Assembly: GCA_964489525.1 (NCBI GenBank)
Contig: CAZAYY010000007.1
Span: forward strand, 1 to 64,000
Source of the DNA: CAZAYY01 sp964489525
GTDB lineage: Bacteria > Chloroflexota > Anaerolineae > Anaerolineales > JABWBV01
Direction of reading: 5' to 3'
DNA: 64,000 bases
Below are positions 42,295-51,739 of this stretch, piece after piece. The translations under genes were made by a program, and so were the position numbers. The notes under the pieces are model-generated. The model saw only the letters and a list, made by a program, of their open reading frames with translations, did no database searches and was not told the DNA's origin. Within the stretch, counting starts at the first letter, position 1; every line of letters begins with the position of its first letter.

Positions 42295-44469
42295 ATGACG
42301 CTTGAGCGTGGAGCCATTCTCTATAAGCGCTACCGCATCCTTGAAATCCTTGGCGAAGGGGGGATGGGTGCGGTCTACAAAGCTGTGGATGAGAATCTTG
42401 GCGTCACGGTTGCTGTCAAAGAAAACCTTTTCACCACAGAGGAATATACACGCCAATTTCAAATCGAGGCCAGTATCCTGGCCTCGCTGCGTCATCCCAA
42501 CCTACCCAGGGTAACCGACCACTTTGTGGTTGACAACGAAGGCCAATACCTGGTGATGGATTTCATTGAGGGGGAAGATTTACGCGACCGCATGGACCGG
42601 GTTGGTGCGCTTTCAGAGCGTGAAGTGATTGCCATTGGGGTCGCGATGTGCGATGCCCTTACTTACTTGCACACCCGACGCCCGCCCGTACTGCACCGGG
42701 ATATGAAGCCTGGTAACGTCAAAATTGCGCCGACCGGGCAGGTGTTTTTGGTGGATTTCGGCCTGGCAAAAATTGTGCAGGGCAGCCAGATTACGGTCAC
42801 TGGTGCCAGAGCCATGACGCCGGGTTATTCTCCCCCTGAACAATACGGCACTGCCCGGACCGACGCCCGTTCCGACATCTATTCCCTGGGGGCTACGCTG
42901 TATTCAGCCATTACGGGTGTGCTGCCAGAGGATGGTCTTGCCCGGGCAATGAACCAAGTTGACCTGACTCCTGTTCGCAAACGAAACCCAAAAGTTTCTC
43001 GGCGCCTGGCCGGAACAATTGAAAAATCATTAAGCGTCCAACCCGATGATCGCTACCAGACTGCAGAAGAATTTAAAAAAGCGCTCATTAAGGCAGGCGG
43101 CTCAACGGTAACCCGCTCCAATGAAATTACACTACCCCCGCCTCCTATGCTTGACTTGGATGAAGAAGAAGACGATGCGCAGGCTGAAATCCTCGCCAAG
43201 CCTGCTGCTGGGGCTGGCCCTGCCCAGCCTGTGGAGCCGATCTTTACCCTTAACCAGGTAGATAATGACGCCTTTTTTGAATCGCCGCCGCGCAGACGAA
43301 CCCGCCGCAAACGAGCCCGGTTGTTCTCTGCTTTTTTGCTGCTTTTTATGGTCATAGGCAGCGGCGCCGGATTTTATTTCTTCTTTCCCGAACAAACGAT
43401 GGACGCGCTTTCGTATTTCTATGCGCCTTCAGTTTCTGCAACGGCTACCCTGACACCAACCCAAACCAGCCCGCCACCAACGGCCACGCCACTGCCCGAA
43501 CCATCAGCCACCTTTACCCCTGCCCCAACTGCAACCGCCACACCAGAGCCCACGCCAACACCAACCAACACGCCCGAACCCACCCCAACCCCAACCAAAA
43601 CCCCGCTGCCCACGCCTTTTGGGGGCGGTTCCCAGCAGCTGGCCTTTGCTTCTAATGCGGCTGGACTGCCCCAGATCTTCCTGATGAATGTTGACGGGTC
43701 GAATTTGCAGCAGGTGACCAATTTGCCCAGGGGTGCGTGCCAGCCAAACTGGTCGCCCGATGGCGCTCGCCTGGTTTTCATTTCGCCTTGTGATACGGAG
43801 CGGGATGAGTACCAAAACACGGGCATGTATATCATAGATGCCGATGGAACCAACCTCACCCCGCTGCCTGCTTCCGTTGCCGGGGATTTTGACCCAGCCT
43901 GGTCGCCCGATGGCAGGCAAATTTTGTTCACCTCTTTTCGGAATGTCCGGGCGGAACTGTTCGTCATGAACCTGGAGGATTTCAGCGTAACCCGCCTTCC
44001 CCAGGAAGGTTTCCGCAACCTGCAAGGCGATTGGAGCCTGGACGGTTCGCAAATCGTCTTTATTTCGGCCCGGTCTGGACCCTTTATGGTTTGGCTCATG
44101 AACGCGGATGGCAGTGAACCGACACGCCACACTTCAGGGCCCAACAACCGCGCCAACCACCCCCACCTCTCCCCGGATGGTCTTTCGGTGGTTTATACCT
44201 TGCGGGAAGAAAACTCCACCTTGCCTAAAATTGTGGTCACATCCCTGGCAACCGGTGACGCCAATGTGATTCGGATTGCAGAAGACCAGGTTCCACGCCG
44301 GAATGCACGTTTTTCGCCCGATGGTAAATGGCTGTTATTTGAAGCCTGGCCAGATGGGTTGAACCATGATATCTATCTCATGCAGTCAAACGGGCAGAAT
44401 CCCGTGCAGCTGACAACCTCTGAAGCCTACGATTTCGACCCGGCCTGGCGCCCGCTTTCCAATCCATAA
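42295..44469 (+). CDS. Ser/Thr protein kinase with extracytoplasmic PD40 beta-propeller
   Basis: 724 residues. Kinase domain at 1-270: glycine loop GEGGMGAVY (20-28), Lys42, HRDMKPGN (134-141), DFG (154-156), PPEQYG activation segment end. A basic juxtamembrane stretch (RRRTRRKRAR) precedes one membrane helix (342-364). A Thr/Pro linker (about 380-440) leads to an outer propeller of PD40/TolB-like blades (PQIFLMNVDGSNLQQVT, NWSPDGARLVFIS, AWSPDGRQILFTS and others). It is a PknB-style receptor kinase. It starts 21 bp after gyrB. No cognate phosphatase is in the window. Confidence 0.92.
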   Translation: MTLERGAILYKRYRILEILGEGGMGAVYKAVDENLGVTVAVKENLFTTEEYTRQFQIEASILASLRHPNLPRVTDHFVVDNEGQYLVMDFIEGEDLRDRMDRVGALSEREVIAIGVAMCDALTYLHTRRPPVLHRDMKPGNVKIAPTGQVFLVDFGLAKIVQGSQITVTGARAMTPGYSPPEQYGTARTDARSDIYSLGATLYSAITGVLPEDGLARAMNQVDLTPVRKRNPKVSRRLAGTIEKSLSVQPDDRYQTAEEFKKALIKAGGSTVTRSNEITLPPPPMLDLDEEEDDAQAEILAKPAAGAGPAQPVEPIFTLNQVDNDAFFESPPRRRTRRKRARLFSAFLLLFMVIGSGAGFYFFFPEQTMDALSYFYAPSVSATATLTPTQTSPPPTATPLPEPSATFTPAPTATATPEPTPTPTNTPEPTPTPTKTPLPTPFGGGSQQLAFASNAAGLPQIFLMNVDGSNLQQVTNLPRGACQPNWSPDGARLVFISPCDTERDEYQNTGMYIIDADGTNLTPLPASVAGDFDPAWSPDGRQILFTSFRNVRAELFVMNLEDFSVTRLPQEGFRNLQGDWSLDGSQIVFISARSGPFMVWLMNADGSEPTRHTSGPNNRANHPHLSPDGLSVVYTLREENSTLPKIVVTSLATGDANVIRIAEDQVPRRNARFSPDGKWLLFEAWPDGLNHDIYLMQSNGQNPVQLTTSEAYDFDPAWRPLSNP

Positions 44470-44650
44470 CTGCATTCCAAACAGGACATTTGCCCCGAAA
44501 TTTTTGGGATAAATTCCATTGTATTTAAACCAACTTTCTGTAATAATTGGTTTGTGAAGTCTTTCTCACATGCCTCTACAGGAGGGGCAGGCTCTTTCTT
44601 ATCCCTGGCAGGTTTTCCCTGGCGGGCCACAATATCTAACGGAGTGAACG

Positions 44651-45538
44651 ATGTCTAACGAAGCAACCCTAATTGATGGTAAAGCAATTGCAAACGAGAT
44701 TCAACTGGAGCTAAAACAGGCTGTTGATGCCCGGTTGGCAAAGAATCTGTCCCGCCCAGGCCTTGCCGCAGTCTTGGTCGGAGATAACCCGGCTTCTGAG
44801 GTCTACGTCCGGATGAAGCGCAAAGCCTGTGATGAAGTGGGCTTCTTTTCTGAGACCATTCGGATGTCCAAAGACGCCAGCCAGGCGGAGGTGGAGGGAT
44901 TGGTTGCCGAACTGAACGCCGACCCGCGCTTTAATGGCATCCTGGTTCAACTGCCCCTGCCGGGGCAGCTGGACGATGAAAAAGTACTTAACACCATTTC
45001 GATTGAAAAGGATGTAGATGGATTTCACCCGCTCAACATTGGACGCCTGGCGCAAAAAGGCCGCGACCCGCTTTTTGTTCCCTGCACTCCCTATGGCTGT
45101 ATGGTCCTTTTAGAGAAGATGGGCGTGAAGATTGCTGGTGCCAATGCGGTTGTGTTGGGCCGTTCGAACATCGTGGGCATGCCTGCGGCCTTGCTGCTGG
45201 TGAAACGCGATGCCACGGTGACCATCTGTCATTCCCGCTCCAAAGACTTACCCGGCATTGTGCGCTCGGCCGATATTCTGATTGCCGCCGTGGGCCGCCC
45301 GGAAATGGTTCGGGGCGACTGGGTGAAACCAGGCGCGATTGTGATTGATGTGGGTGTTAATCGCATTGATGACCCGACCAAGAAAAGCGGATCTCGCCTG
45401 GTGGGCGACGTGGCTTTTGATGAGGCGGTTAAGGTTGCCGGGGCAATCACCCCGGTGCCAGGTGGGGTAGGCCCCATGACCATTGCCATGCTGCTCCAAA
45501 ACACCTTGCGAGCCGCTGAAATTGCGGATGCAAAATAA
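44651..45538 (+). CDS. folD: bifunctional methylene-THF dehydrogenase / methenyl-THF cyclohydrolase
   Basis: 295 residues. GGAGTG precedes the ATG. Signatures: YVRMKRKACDEVGF (Tyr and Lys of the active site), ILVQLPLPGQLDDEKVLNTI, KDVDGFHPLN, VLGRSNIVGMPAALLL (NADP binding), and PGGVGPMTIAMLLQNT. It interconverts methylene-, methenyl- and formyl-tetrahydrofolate. It may supply one-carbon units for purine synthesis, but a 180-bp gap separates it from the purine catabolic genes downstream. Confidence 0.96.
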   Translation: MSNEATLIDGKAIANEIQLELKQAVDARLAKNLSRPGLAAVLVGDNPASEVYVRMKRKACDEVGFFSETIRMSKDASQAEVEGLVAELNADPRFNGILVQLPLPGQLDDEKVLNTISIEKDVDGFHPLNIGRLAQKGRDPLFVPCTPYGCMVLLEKMGVKIAGANAVVLGRSNIVGMPAALLLVKRDATVTICHSRSKDLPGIVRSADILIAAVGRPEMVRGDWVKPGAIVIDVGVNRIDDPTKKSGSRLVGDVAFDEAVKVAGAITPVPGGVGPMTIAMLLQNTLRAAEIADAK

Positions 45539-45711
45539 GGGTTGTGCCTGCTGCGCCTGGCTTATTACCCTTTGGGCTGCTGCTTATCCACCCCGGAATG
45601 CTAATTCACCCGTCCTTGGGGTGGGGTTGAGCCGCTAAAAAATATTCAATCTCCGGGCTGCCTGGATTTGTTTTCCGGGCGGCCTGGGTGTTTACCTGGA
45701 AAGAGAGGAAT

Positions 45712-47103
45712 ATGACCACACTTCTGGTAAAGAATGCAACTGTACTGGTTACCATGGACTCCGAAAGCCGGGAAATCTCCAATGGGGGCATGTTCATTGA
45801 AGATGGATTTATCCGCAAGGTTGGCCCAACCTCCGAACTGCCTAAAAAAGCCGATGAAATCCTCAATTTGAAAGACCATGTTGTCCTCCCTGGCCTGGTA
45901 AATACTCACCACCACTTTTATCAGACCCTCACTCGGGCGGTGGTTCCTGCGCAAAATGCCAACCTGTTCAATTGGTTAAAAACCCTGTACCCGATTTGGG
46001 CCAGGCTTACTCCGGCGGATATTAAAATCTCGACCCTGACCGCCCTGAGCGAGCTTGCCTTATCTGGCTGCACCACCGCGTCCGATCATTTATACCTGTA
46101 CCCCAATGGAGCCCGGCTGGACGATGAAATTGAAGCCGCCTACGAAGTTGGCCTGCGCCTGCATGCGTCCCGGGGATCGATGAGCCTGGGTGAAAGCCAG
46201 GGGGGATTGCCACCCGATTCCGTTGTCGAAACGGAAGAGCGGATCTTAAAAGAATCTCAGCGACTGATCGAAACCTACCACGACCCGGAGCCCGGTTCTT
46301 TTACACAAATTGTTCTTGCACCCTGCTCTCCCTTTAGCGTAACCCCAGACCTGATGCGCCAGAGTGCCATGCTTGCCCGTCAGTATGGCGTTCATCTGCA
46401 CACCCACCTTGCCGAAACGCAGGATGAAGAGCTGTTTTGCCAGCAAACGTTTGGTTTTCGCCCGGTTGGTTTGATGGTAGATTTAGGCTGGATTGGGCCG
46501 GATGTCTGGTTTGCCCATTCCGTTCATGTAAACGATGCGGAAATGGGTATGTATGCTCGCACAGGCTGTGGGGTGGCCCACTGTCCTTCTTCGAATATGC
46601 GCCTGGCTTCAGGAATTGCCCCTGTGCTCAAGATGATGAAAGCCGGGGTTAAGGTTGGCCTGGGTGTGGATGGTTCCGCCAGTAATGATAGTTCGCACAT
46701 GTTGGCCGAGGCCCGCCAGGCCATGCTGCTTGCCCGGTTGGATGCGGGTTTGCGGGGTGCTTCATTATCTGGGGAGGAAGCACCTCCTTTGATGAGTGCT
46801 CGACAGGCGCTGTACCTGGCGACTCAGGGTGGTGCCAGAGTTTTGGGTCGGGAAGATATTGGCTCTCTTGAGCCGGGCAAATGTGCCGATTTCATTGCCA
46901 TCAACATGAACCGTTTGGAGTATGCTGGTGCGCTTCACGACCCGGTAGCGGCCCTGGCTTTTTGTAACACGACAAAAGTCGATTACAATATCGTAGGCGG
47001 CGAGGTTGTGGTCGAACAGGGCGAGCTTGTGACCGTAGACGCCCTGGACCTGGCAGCCCGGCATAACAAAGCCGCCCGGCGTTTGGTGAATGGAGAAAAA
47101 TGA
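45712..47103 (+). CDS. 8-oxoguanine deaminase-like amidohydrolase
   Basis: 463 residues, subtype III amidohydrolase (AtzB/guanine deaminase branch). Metal-site HHH at residues 66-68 (NTHHHFYQTL), LHTHLAETQDE, WFAHSVHVND, VGLGVDGSASND. The segment RGSMSLGESQGGLPPDSVV is the hallmark of 8-oxoguanine deaminases, which convert 8-oxoguanine to urate with release of ammonia. A related aminohydrolase substrate is possible. ATG 45712 follows GAGAGGAAT. The ferredoxin-like gene overlaps its stop as ATGA. It begins a purine/carbamoyl-phosphate gene series. Confidence 0.85.
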   Translation: MTTLLVKNATVLVTMDSESREISNGGMFIEDGFIRKVGPTSELPKKADEILNLKDHVVLPGLVNTHHHFYQTLTRAVVPAQNANLFNWLKTLYPIWARLTPADIKISTLTALSELALSGCTTASDHLYLYPNGARLDDEIEAAYEVGLRLHASRGSMSLGESQGGLPPDSVVETEERILKESQRLIETYHDPEPGSFTQIVLAPCSPFSVTPDLMRQSAMLARQYGVHLHTHLAETQDEELFCQQTFGFRPVGLMVDLGWIGPDVWFAHSVHVNDAEMGMYARTGCGVAHCPSSNMRLASGIAPVLKMMKAGVKVGLGVDGSASNDSSHMLAEARQAMLLARLDAGLRGASLSGEEAPPLMSARQALYLATQGGARVLGREDIGSLEPGKCADFIAINMNRLEYAGALHDPVAALAFCNTTKVDYNIVGGEVVVEQGELVTVDALDLAARHNKAARRLVNGEK

Positions 47104-47315
47104 TTTGGCTTGAGGTAGATTGGGAATTGTGCCAGGTGTGTGATCCATGCCTGGCCCGTAAAGCCTGTAAGGTCAGGGCGATTATCAAGGTAGACCCGGA
47201 TTCTCCAGCGATGATTGACCAGACCCGCTGTAATGGCTGCGCCCTTTGCTTGCCTGCTTGTGCTTTTGGGGCAATCGCCTTAAAATCTATGCCCGTTACC
47301 CAAAAAGAACCATAA
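47100..47315 (+). CDS. small ferredoxin-like 2[4Fe-4S] protein
   Basis: 71 residues with two cysteine clusters. The second, CNGCALCLPAC, is the classic CxxCxxCxxxC. The first, CQVCDPCLARKAC, is CxxCxxCx5C, slightly unusual. Its start lies in the stop of the deaminase gene (ATGA). It should carry electrons or serve as a small subunit of an oxidoreductase. A selenium/molybdenum hydroxylase or dihydropyrimidine-type reductase partner would fit a purine pathway, but none is in view. carA begins 16 bp later. Confidence 0.85.
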   Translation: MIWLEVDWELCQVCDPCLARKACKVRAIIKVDPDSPAMIDQTRCNGCALCLPACAFGAIALKSMPVTQKEP

Positions 47316-47331
47316 AGTGAACATTAAACCT

Positions 47332-48474
47332 ATGGACTCAAAAATTGCCCGGCTGGCTTTAGAGGATGGCACCATCGTAGATGGAGCCCCGTTTGGGGCA
47401 AGCGGGGTGGCAGTTTTCGAGCTGGTATTTAACACAAGCCAGACAGGTTACCAGGAAATTATCACCGACCCATCCTACAGGGGGCAGGGGGTTGTTTTCA
47501 CGGTGTCTCACATTGGCAATGTTGGCGTAAACCTGGAGGATTTGGAGTCTGTCCAACCTCAGGTCTCAGGGGTGGTTGTTCGCTCGCTCAGCCCGGTGGT
47601 TTCGAACTGGCGCGCTAACCAACCCCTTTCGGAGTGGCTGAACGAATATCAGGTTCCTGGCATCAGTGATGTGGATACGCGTTTTCTCACCCGCAAGCTG
47701 CGCGACCAGGGTGCAATGAAAGCCGCCCTTTCTACTTTAGATACACCCGCTCAGGAATTGGTCGAAATGGCACGTGCCTGGCCGGGATTGGAAGGCATGG
47801 ATATGGTTCGCCAGGTAACCTGCCCTGAGCCTTATCTCTGGCATGGAGACCCTGGCAGTGCCTGGGTACCATCCCGGCTGGAAACCAGGGATGCACCACG
47901 GATTGTGTTGTACGATTATGGTGCCAAGCGCAATATTCTGCGCCACCTGGCAGCCCAGGGAATGAAAATTTGGGTAGTACCTGCCGATACCCCGGCACAA
48001 GATGTGCTCAACCTCAAACCGGATGGCGTAATGCTCTCCAATGGGCCCGGCGATCCTGCTGGGCTGCCTTATGCCGTGGAAATAGTTCAAGAACTGATTC
48101 GCCAGGAGATTCCCATATTCGGAATTTGCCTGGGCCACCAGCTGATTGGCCGGGCATTGGGCGGCGAAACCCAGAAATTAAAATTTGGCCACCACGGGGG
48201 TAACCACCCGGTTCAAAACCTGGCCACCCGTGAAGTTTTTATCACCGCCCAAAATCACAACTATACGGTAGTGCCGGAAAGCCTGCCATCAGACCAGGTT
48301 GAAATCACCCATCTCAGCCTGAACGACCAGTCTGTAGAAGGGCTGCGCATGCGCAGCAAACCTGTTTTCAGCGTGCAGTACCATCCAGAAGCCGCACCGG
48401 GTCCACACGACGCACATGGATTGTTTGACGCCTTCTTGCAGCAGGTGCTCCAAAATATGCAGAAAAGAGGGTGA
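47332..48474 (+). CDS. carA: carbamoyl-phosphate synthase small (glutaminase) subunit
   Basis: 380 residues from ATG 47332 (an in-frame GTG at 47317 is possible; neither has a clear ribosome binding site). ATG 47332 places LALEDGT as in E. coli CarA. The C-terminal class I glutamine amidotransferase has Cys in FGICLGHQLIG and His/Glu in QYHPEAAPGPHD. It delivers ammonia to CarB. It is linked to carB 3 bp downstream. Unusually, it lies inside a purine-degradation gene series and not with pyr or arg genes. Confidence 0.95.
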   Translation: MDSKIARLALEDGTIVDGAPFGASGVAVFELVFNTSQTGYQEIITDPSYRGQGVVFTVSHIGNVGVNLEDLESVQPQVSGVVVRSLSPVVSNWRANQPLSEWLNEYQVPGISDVDTRFLTRKLRDQGAMKAALSTLDTPAQELVEMARAWPGLEGMDMVRQVTCPEPYLWHGDPGSAWVPSRLETRDAPRIVLYDYGAKRNILRHLAAQGMKIWVVPADTPAQDVLNLKPDGVMLSNGPGDPAGLPYAVEIVQELIRQEIPIFGICLGHQLIGRALGGETQKLKFGHHGGNHPVQNLATREVFITAQNHNYTVVPESLPSDQVEITHLSLNDQSVEGLRMRSKPVFSVQYHPEAAPGPHDAHGLFDAFLQQVLQNMQKRG

Positions 48475-48477
48475 AGC

Positions 48478-51400
48478 ATGAGTGCCAATCGGTTGCCTGA
48501 AAATTCCACGATTCTGATTCCCGGTTCTGGTCCGATTGTCATTGGCCAGGCGGCTGAGTTTGATTACAGCGGCACCCAGGCTGTAAAAGCCTTGCGCAAA
48601 TTGGGCCATAGGGTGGTGCTGGTGAACAGCAACCCGGCCACAATTATGACCGACCCCGACATTGCCGATGCAACCTATGTAGAACCCCTCAGCCTGGATG
48701 CCCTGGAGGCCATCATTCGCCAGGAAAAGCCAGACGTGCTTTTGCCAACGGTGGGCGGGCAAACCGCCCTCAACCTGGCACTGCACCTGACCGAAGCAGG
48801 CATTTTGGATCGCTATGGGGTGCGCATGATTGGTGCAACGTTGGACTCCATTCGAGCCGCCGAAGACCGGAACCTTTTTCGTGAAACCATGCTCAACGCC
48901 GGGATCCCCATTCCAGAGGGTGGCCCGGCAGCCAACCTTGCCCAGGCTCAAAAAATTGCCGACCATACTGGCTACCCCCTGTTGGTGCGCGCTTCTTTTG
49001 CCCTGGGCGGCACCGGGGCTAGTTGGGTTTATCGTGCCGCTGAACTGCCCGGCGCCATCGAAAAAGCCATTGCCGCTTCACCCATTGGCCAGGCCTGGGT
49101 AGAAGAGTCCGTTTTGGGTTGGAAAGAGTTTGAATTGGAAGTGATGCGCGATGGTGCAGATAACTTTGTGGTCGTTTGCAGCATTGAAAACCTGGACCCG
49201 ATGGGTGTCCATACGGGAGACAGCATTACGGTTGCCCCAGCCCAAACCCTAACCGACCGGGAATACCAGCAAATGCGCGACCTTGCCCGGCGGGTTATGA
49301 GCGCAGTTGGGGTTGAAACCGGGGGCGCAAACGTACAGTTCGCGTTGAACCCGGCCAATGGGCGCATGTTGGTCATTGAAATGAATCCCCGTGTGTCGCG
49401 CTCTTCTGCACTGGCATCCAAAGCCACCGGCTTTCCCATTGCAAAAATTGCTGCCCTGCTGGCATGCGGCTACACCCTGGATGAAATTTCCAACGATATC
49501 ACGCAGGTAACACGGGCTTCGTTTGAACCCTCGTTGGATTATGTGGTTGTAAAAATTCCCCGCTGGGCTTTTGAGAAATTTCCCGGTGTAGATGCTCGTT
49601 TAGGTCCCCAGATGAAATCGGTGGGGGAGGTGCTGGCCCTGGGCCGCACCTTTCCGGAAGCGCTGCAGAAAGCTGTCCAGTCTCTTGAGATTGGGGTGGA
49701 TGCCCTGGATGGCTCTGGTAAAGGACGGGTGGCTGTTCCACCTGGCCCTTTGACAGACCTGGCGCTGCCCACCCATGACCGGCTTTTTCGAGTTTACAGG
49801 GCTGTCCAGGATGGGCACGACCAGGACGAGATCTCCAGACTGACAGGCTACGATGCCTGGTTCCTGGCTCAACTATCAGAGATTGCAGACGCAAGCCAGC
49901 AGTTTTCCCGAGTCTTTCCCACGCTTTCCCCTTCTTCAGAACAGGCCGCCTTGCTGCTGCGCCGGATGAAGCGCATGGGGTTTGCAGACAGCCACCTGGA
50001 ACGTCTCGCAGGGTTCTCGGCAGGCGAAATGCGCTTGCTGCGTAAAAACCTTGGCGTCCAGCCGGTCTTTTTCCGGGTGGATACCTGCGCAGCCGAGTTT
50101 GAAGCGCATACGCCTTACCTGTACAGCACATACGAAATGGAAAACGAAGCCCGGCCAACCCAGCGCCCCAAGGTTCTCATCCTGGGGGGTGGCCCCAATC
50201 GCATAGGTCAGGGCATTGAGTTTGATTATTGCTGCTGCCAGGCCGCTTTTTCTCTTCAAAAGCTGGGTTTTGAAACCATTATGCTCAACTGCAATCCAGA
50301 AACCGTTTCCACCGATTACGACACGGCAGACCGGCTGTATTTTGAACCCCTGACCCTTGAGAATGTTCTCAACGTCATAGACCAGGAACAGCCACAAGGG
50401 GTTATTGTGCAGTTTGGCGGGCAAACCCCGCTTAACCTGGCTGAGGGTTTGTCCCAGGCGGGTGCGCCAATCTGGGGTACATCTCCGGAATCGATCTGGC
50501 TTTCGGAAGATCGCGAGCGTTTTGCCGCCCTGCTTAGCCGGCTGGATATTCAGCAGCCCGAAAATGGCATTGCTCGATCCGTGGACGATGCCAGGCGGAT
50601 TGCCCGGTCGATTGGTTACCCGGTGTTGGTGCGGCCCTCGTTTGTGTTGGGTGGCCGTGCGATGGCTATAGTGGGGGATGAAACTCAATTGGAACGGTTC
50701 ATCCACAATGCCATGGAGGCAGCTGAAGGCCAACCTGTATTGATTGACCGCTTCATGGAAGATGCCTATGAAGTGGACCTCGACGCCCTGGCGGATGGGG
50801 AGCAGGTGGTTGTGGGAGCAATCATGCAGCACATTGAGGAGGCGGGTGTCCATTCTGGAGACTCTGCCTGTGTACTGCCACCCTACAAAGTCAGTGCATA
50901 CCACCTGGGCATTATGCGCGAATATGTTCGCCAGCTTGGCCTTGCCCTGCAGGTCAAGGGGCTGATGAACGTCCAGTTTGCGCTGAAAGATGACATTGTA
51001 TATGTTCTGGAAGTCAACCCGCGCGCTTCTCGCACAGTGCCGTTTGCCAGCAAAGCCACAGGGGTGCCCCTGGCCCAAATTGCTGCCCAGGTGATGGCCG
51101 GGCGCAGCCTGGCGGAAATCGGCTTTGTGGAAGAACCCAAAATTGATGGCTTTTTCGTTAAAGAAGCGGTTCTTCCTTTCGCCAAGCTGCCTGGCGCAGA
51201 TGCCCGTTTGGGTCCAGAGATGCGCTCTACAGGCGAAGTGATGGGCCATGCCTCTCATTTTGGTCATGCCTTTGCAAAATCGCAGCTCGCAGCCGGGACA
51301 CCGCTGCCGCTCAGTGGATCTGTTTTGATCAGCGTCAATGATTATGACAAGGGTGCGGCGCTGCGGCTGGCTCGTGATTTGCAGCGCCTGGGTTTTGAAA

Positions 51401-51717
51401 TTTTTGCCACACCAGGCACGGCTCGCTTTTTTTCACAAGCAGGCCTTGCAGTTCATCCTGTAAACAAAAAACACCAGGGCAGCCCCCACACGGTGGACTT
51501 GATCAAATCTGGCACGATTTCTTTGATTGTCAACACACCCTTGGGGTCCCATGCCCATGCCGATGGTGCAGAAATCCGGGCTGCAGCGATTGAAATGAAC
51601 ATCACCTTGCTGACCACGCTATCGGCTTTTGCGGCAGCGGTTTCAGGCATTCGCGCCTTGCGCCAGCATGAACTGCAGTACCGCAGTTTACAGGCGCATT
51701 ATGCTGCGCATAAATAA
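48478..51717 (+). CDS. carB: carbamoyl-phosphate synthase large subunit
   Basis: 1079 residues, full length (E. coli 1073). Two ATP-grasp halves: first GSGPIVIGQAAEFDYSGTQ and MNPRVSRSSALASKATGFPIAK; second GGGPNRIGQGIEFDYCCCQA and VNPRASRTVPFASKATGVPLA. The C-terminal MGS-like allosteric domain (VLISVNDYDKGAALRLAR, FATPGTARFF, NTPLGSHAHADG) is present. It makes carbamoyl phosphate for pyrimidines and arginine. A carbamate kinase and a transcarbamylase-like gene lie 6-7 kb downstream. Confidence 0.96.
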   Translation: MSANRLPENSTILIPGSGPIVIGQAAEFDYSGTQAVKALRKLGHRVVLVNSNPATIMTDPDIADATYVEPLSLDALEAIIRQEKPDVLLPTVGGQTALNLALHLTEAGILDRYGVRMIGATLDSIRAAEDRNLFRETMLNAGIPIPEGGPAANLAQAQKIADHTGYPLLVRASFALGGTGASWVYRAAELPGAIEKAIAASPIGQAWVEESVLGWKEFELEVMRDGADNFVVVCSIENLDPMGVHTGDSITVAPAQTLTDREYQQMRDLARRVMSAVGVETGGANVQFALNPANGRMLVIEMNPRVSRSSALASKATGFPIAKIAALLACGYTLDEISNDITQVTRASFEPSLDYVVVKIPRWAFEKFPGVDARLGPQMKSVGEVLALGRTFPEALQKAVQSLEIGVDALDGSGKGRVAVPPGPLTDLALPTHDRLFRVYRAVQDGHDQDEISRLTGYDAWFLAQLSEIADASQQFSRVFPTLSPSSEQAALLLRRMKRMGFADSHLERLAGFSAGEMRLLRKNLGVQPVFFRVDTCAAEFEAHTPYLYSTYEMENEARPTQRPKVLILGGGPNRIGQGIEFDYCCCQAAFSLQKLGFETIMLNCNPETVSTDYDTADRLYFEPLTLENVLNVIDQEQPQGVIVQFGGQTPLNLAEGLSQAGAPIWGTSPESIWLSEDRERFAALLSRLDIQQPENGIARSVDDARRIARSIGYPVLVRPSFVLGGRAMAIVGDETQLERFIHNAMEAAEGQPVLIDRFMEDAYEVDLDALADGEQVVVGAIMQHIEEAGVHSGDSACVLPPYKVSAYHLGIMREYVRQLGLALQVKGLMNVQFALKDDIVYVLEVNPRASRTVPFASKATGVPLAQIAAQVMAGRSLAEIGFVEEPKIDGFFVKEAVLPFAKLPGADARLGPEMRSTGEVMGHASHFGHAFAKSQLAAGTPLPLSGSVLISVNDYDKGAALRLARDLQRLGFEIFATPGTARFFSQAGLAVHPVNKKHQGSPHTVDLIKSGTISLIVNTPLGSHAHADGAEIRAAAIEMNITLLTTLSAFAAAVSGIRALRQHELQYRSLQAHYAAHK

Positions 51718-51727
51718 AAACCTGAGA

Positions 51728-51733
51728 TAAAAT
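51728..51733 (+). promoter_or_regulatory. -10 element 6 nt from ATG (leaderless)
   Basis: TAAAAT, 6 nt, ATG 51740; no Shine-Dalgarno. It sits 10 bp after the carB stop and would separate the oxidoreductase transcript from carAB. Confidence 0.55.
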
Positions 51734-51739
51734 TAACCT

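Noticed and set aside
44470..44650. RNA gene or riboswitch before folD
   Set aside because: Searched for tRNA-like or aptamer-like folding by eye; nothing convincing.
49936..51267. 443-residue open frame on the minus strand
   Set aside because: Lies wholly opposite carB; composition mirrors the sense codons and no domain or ribosome binding site is visible.
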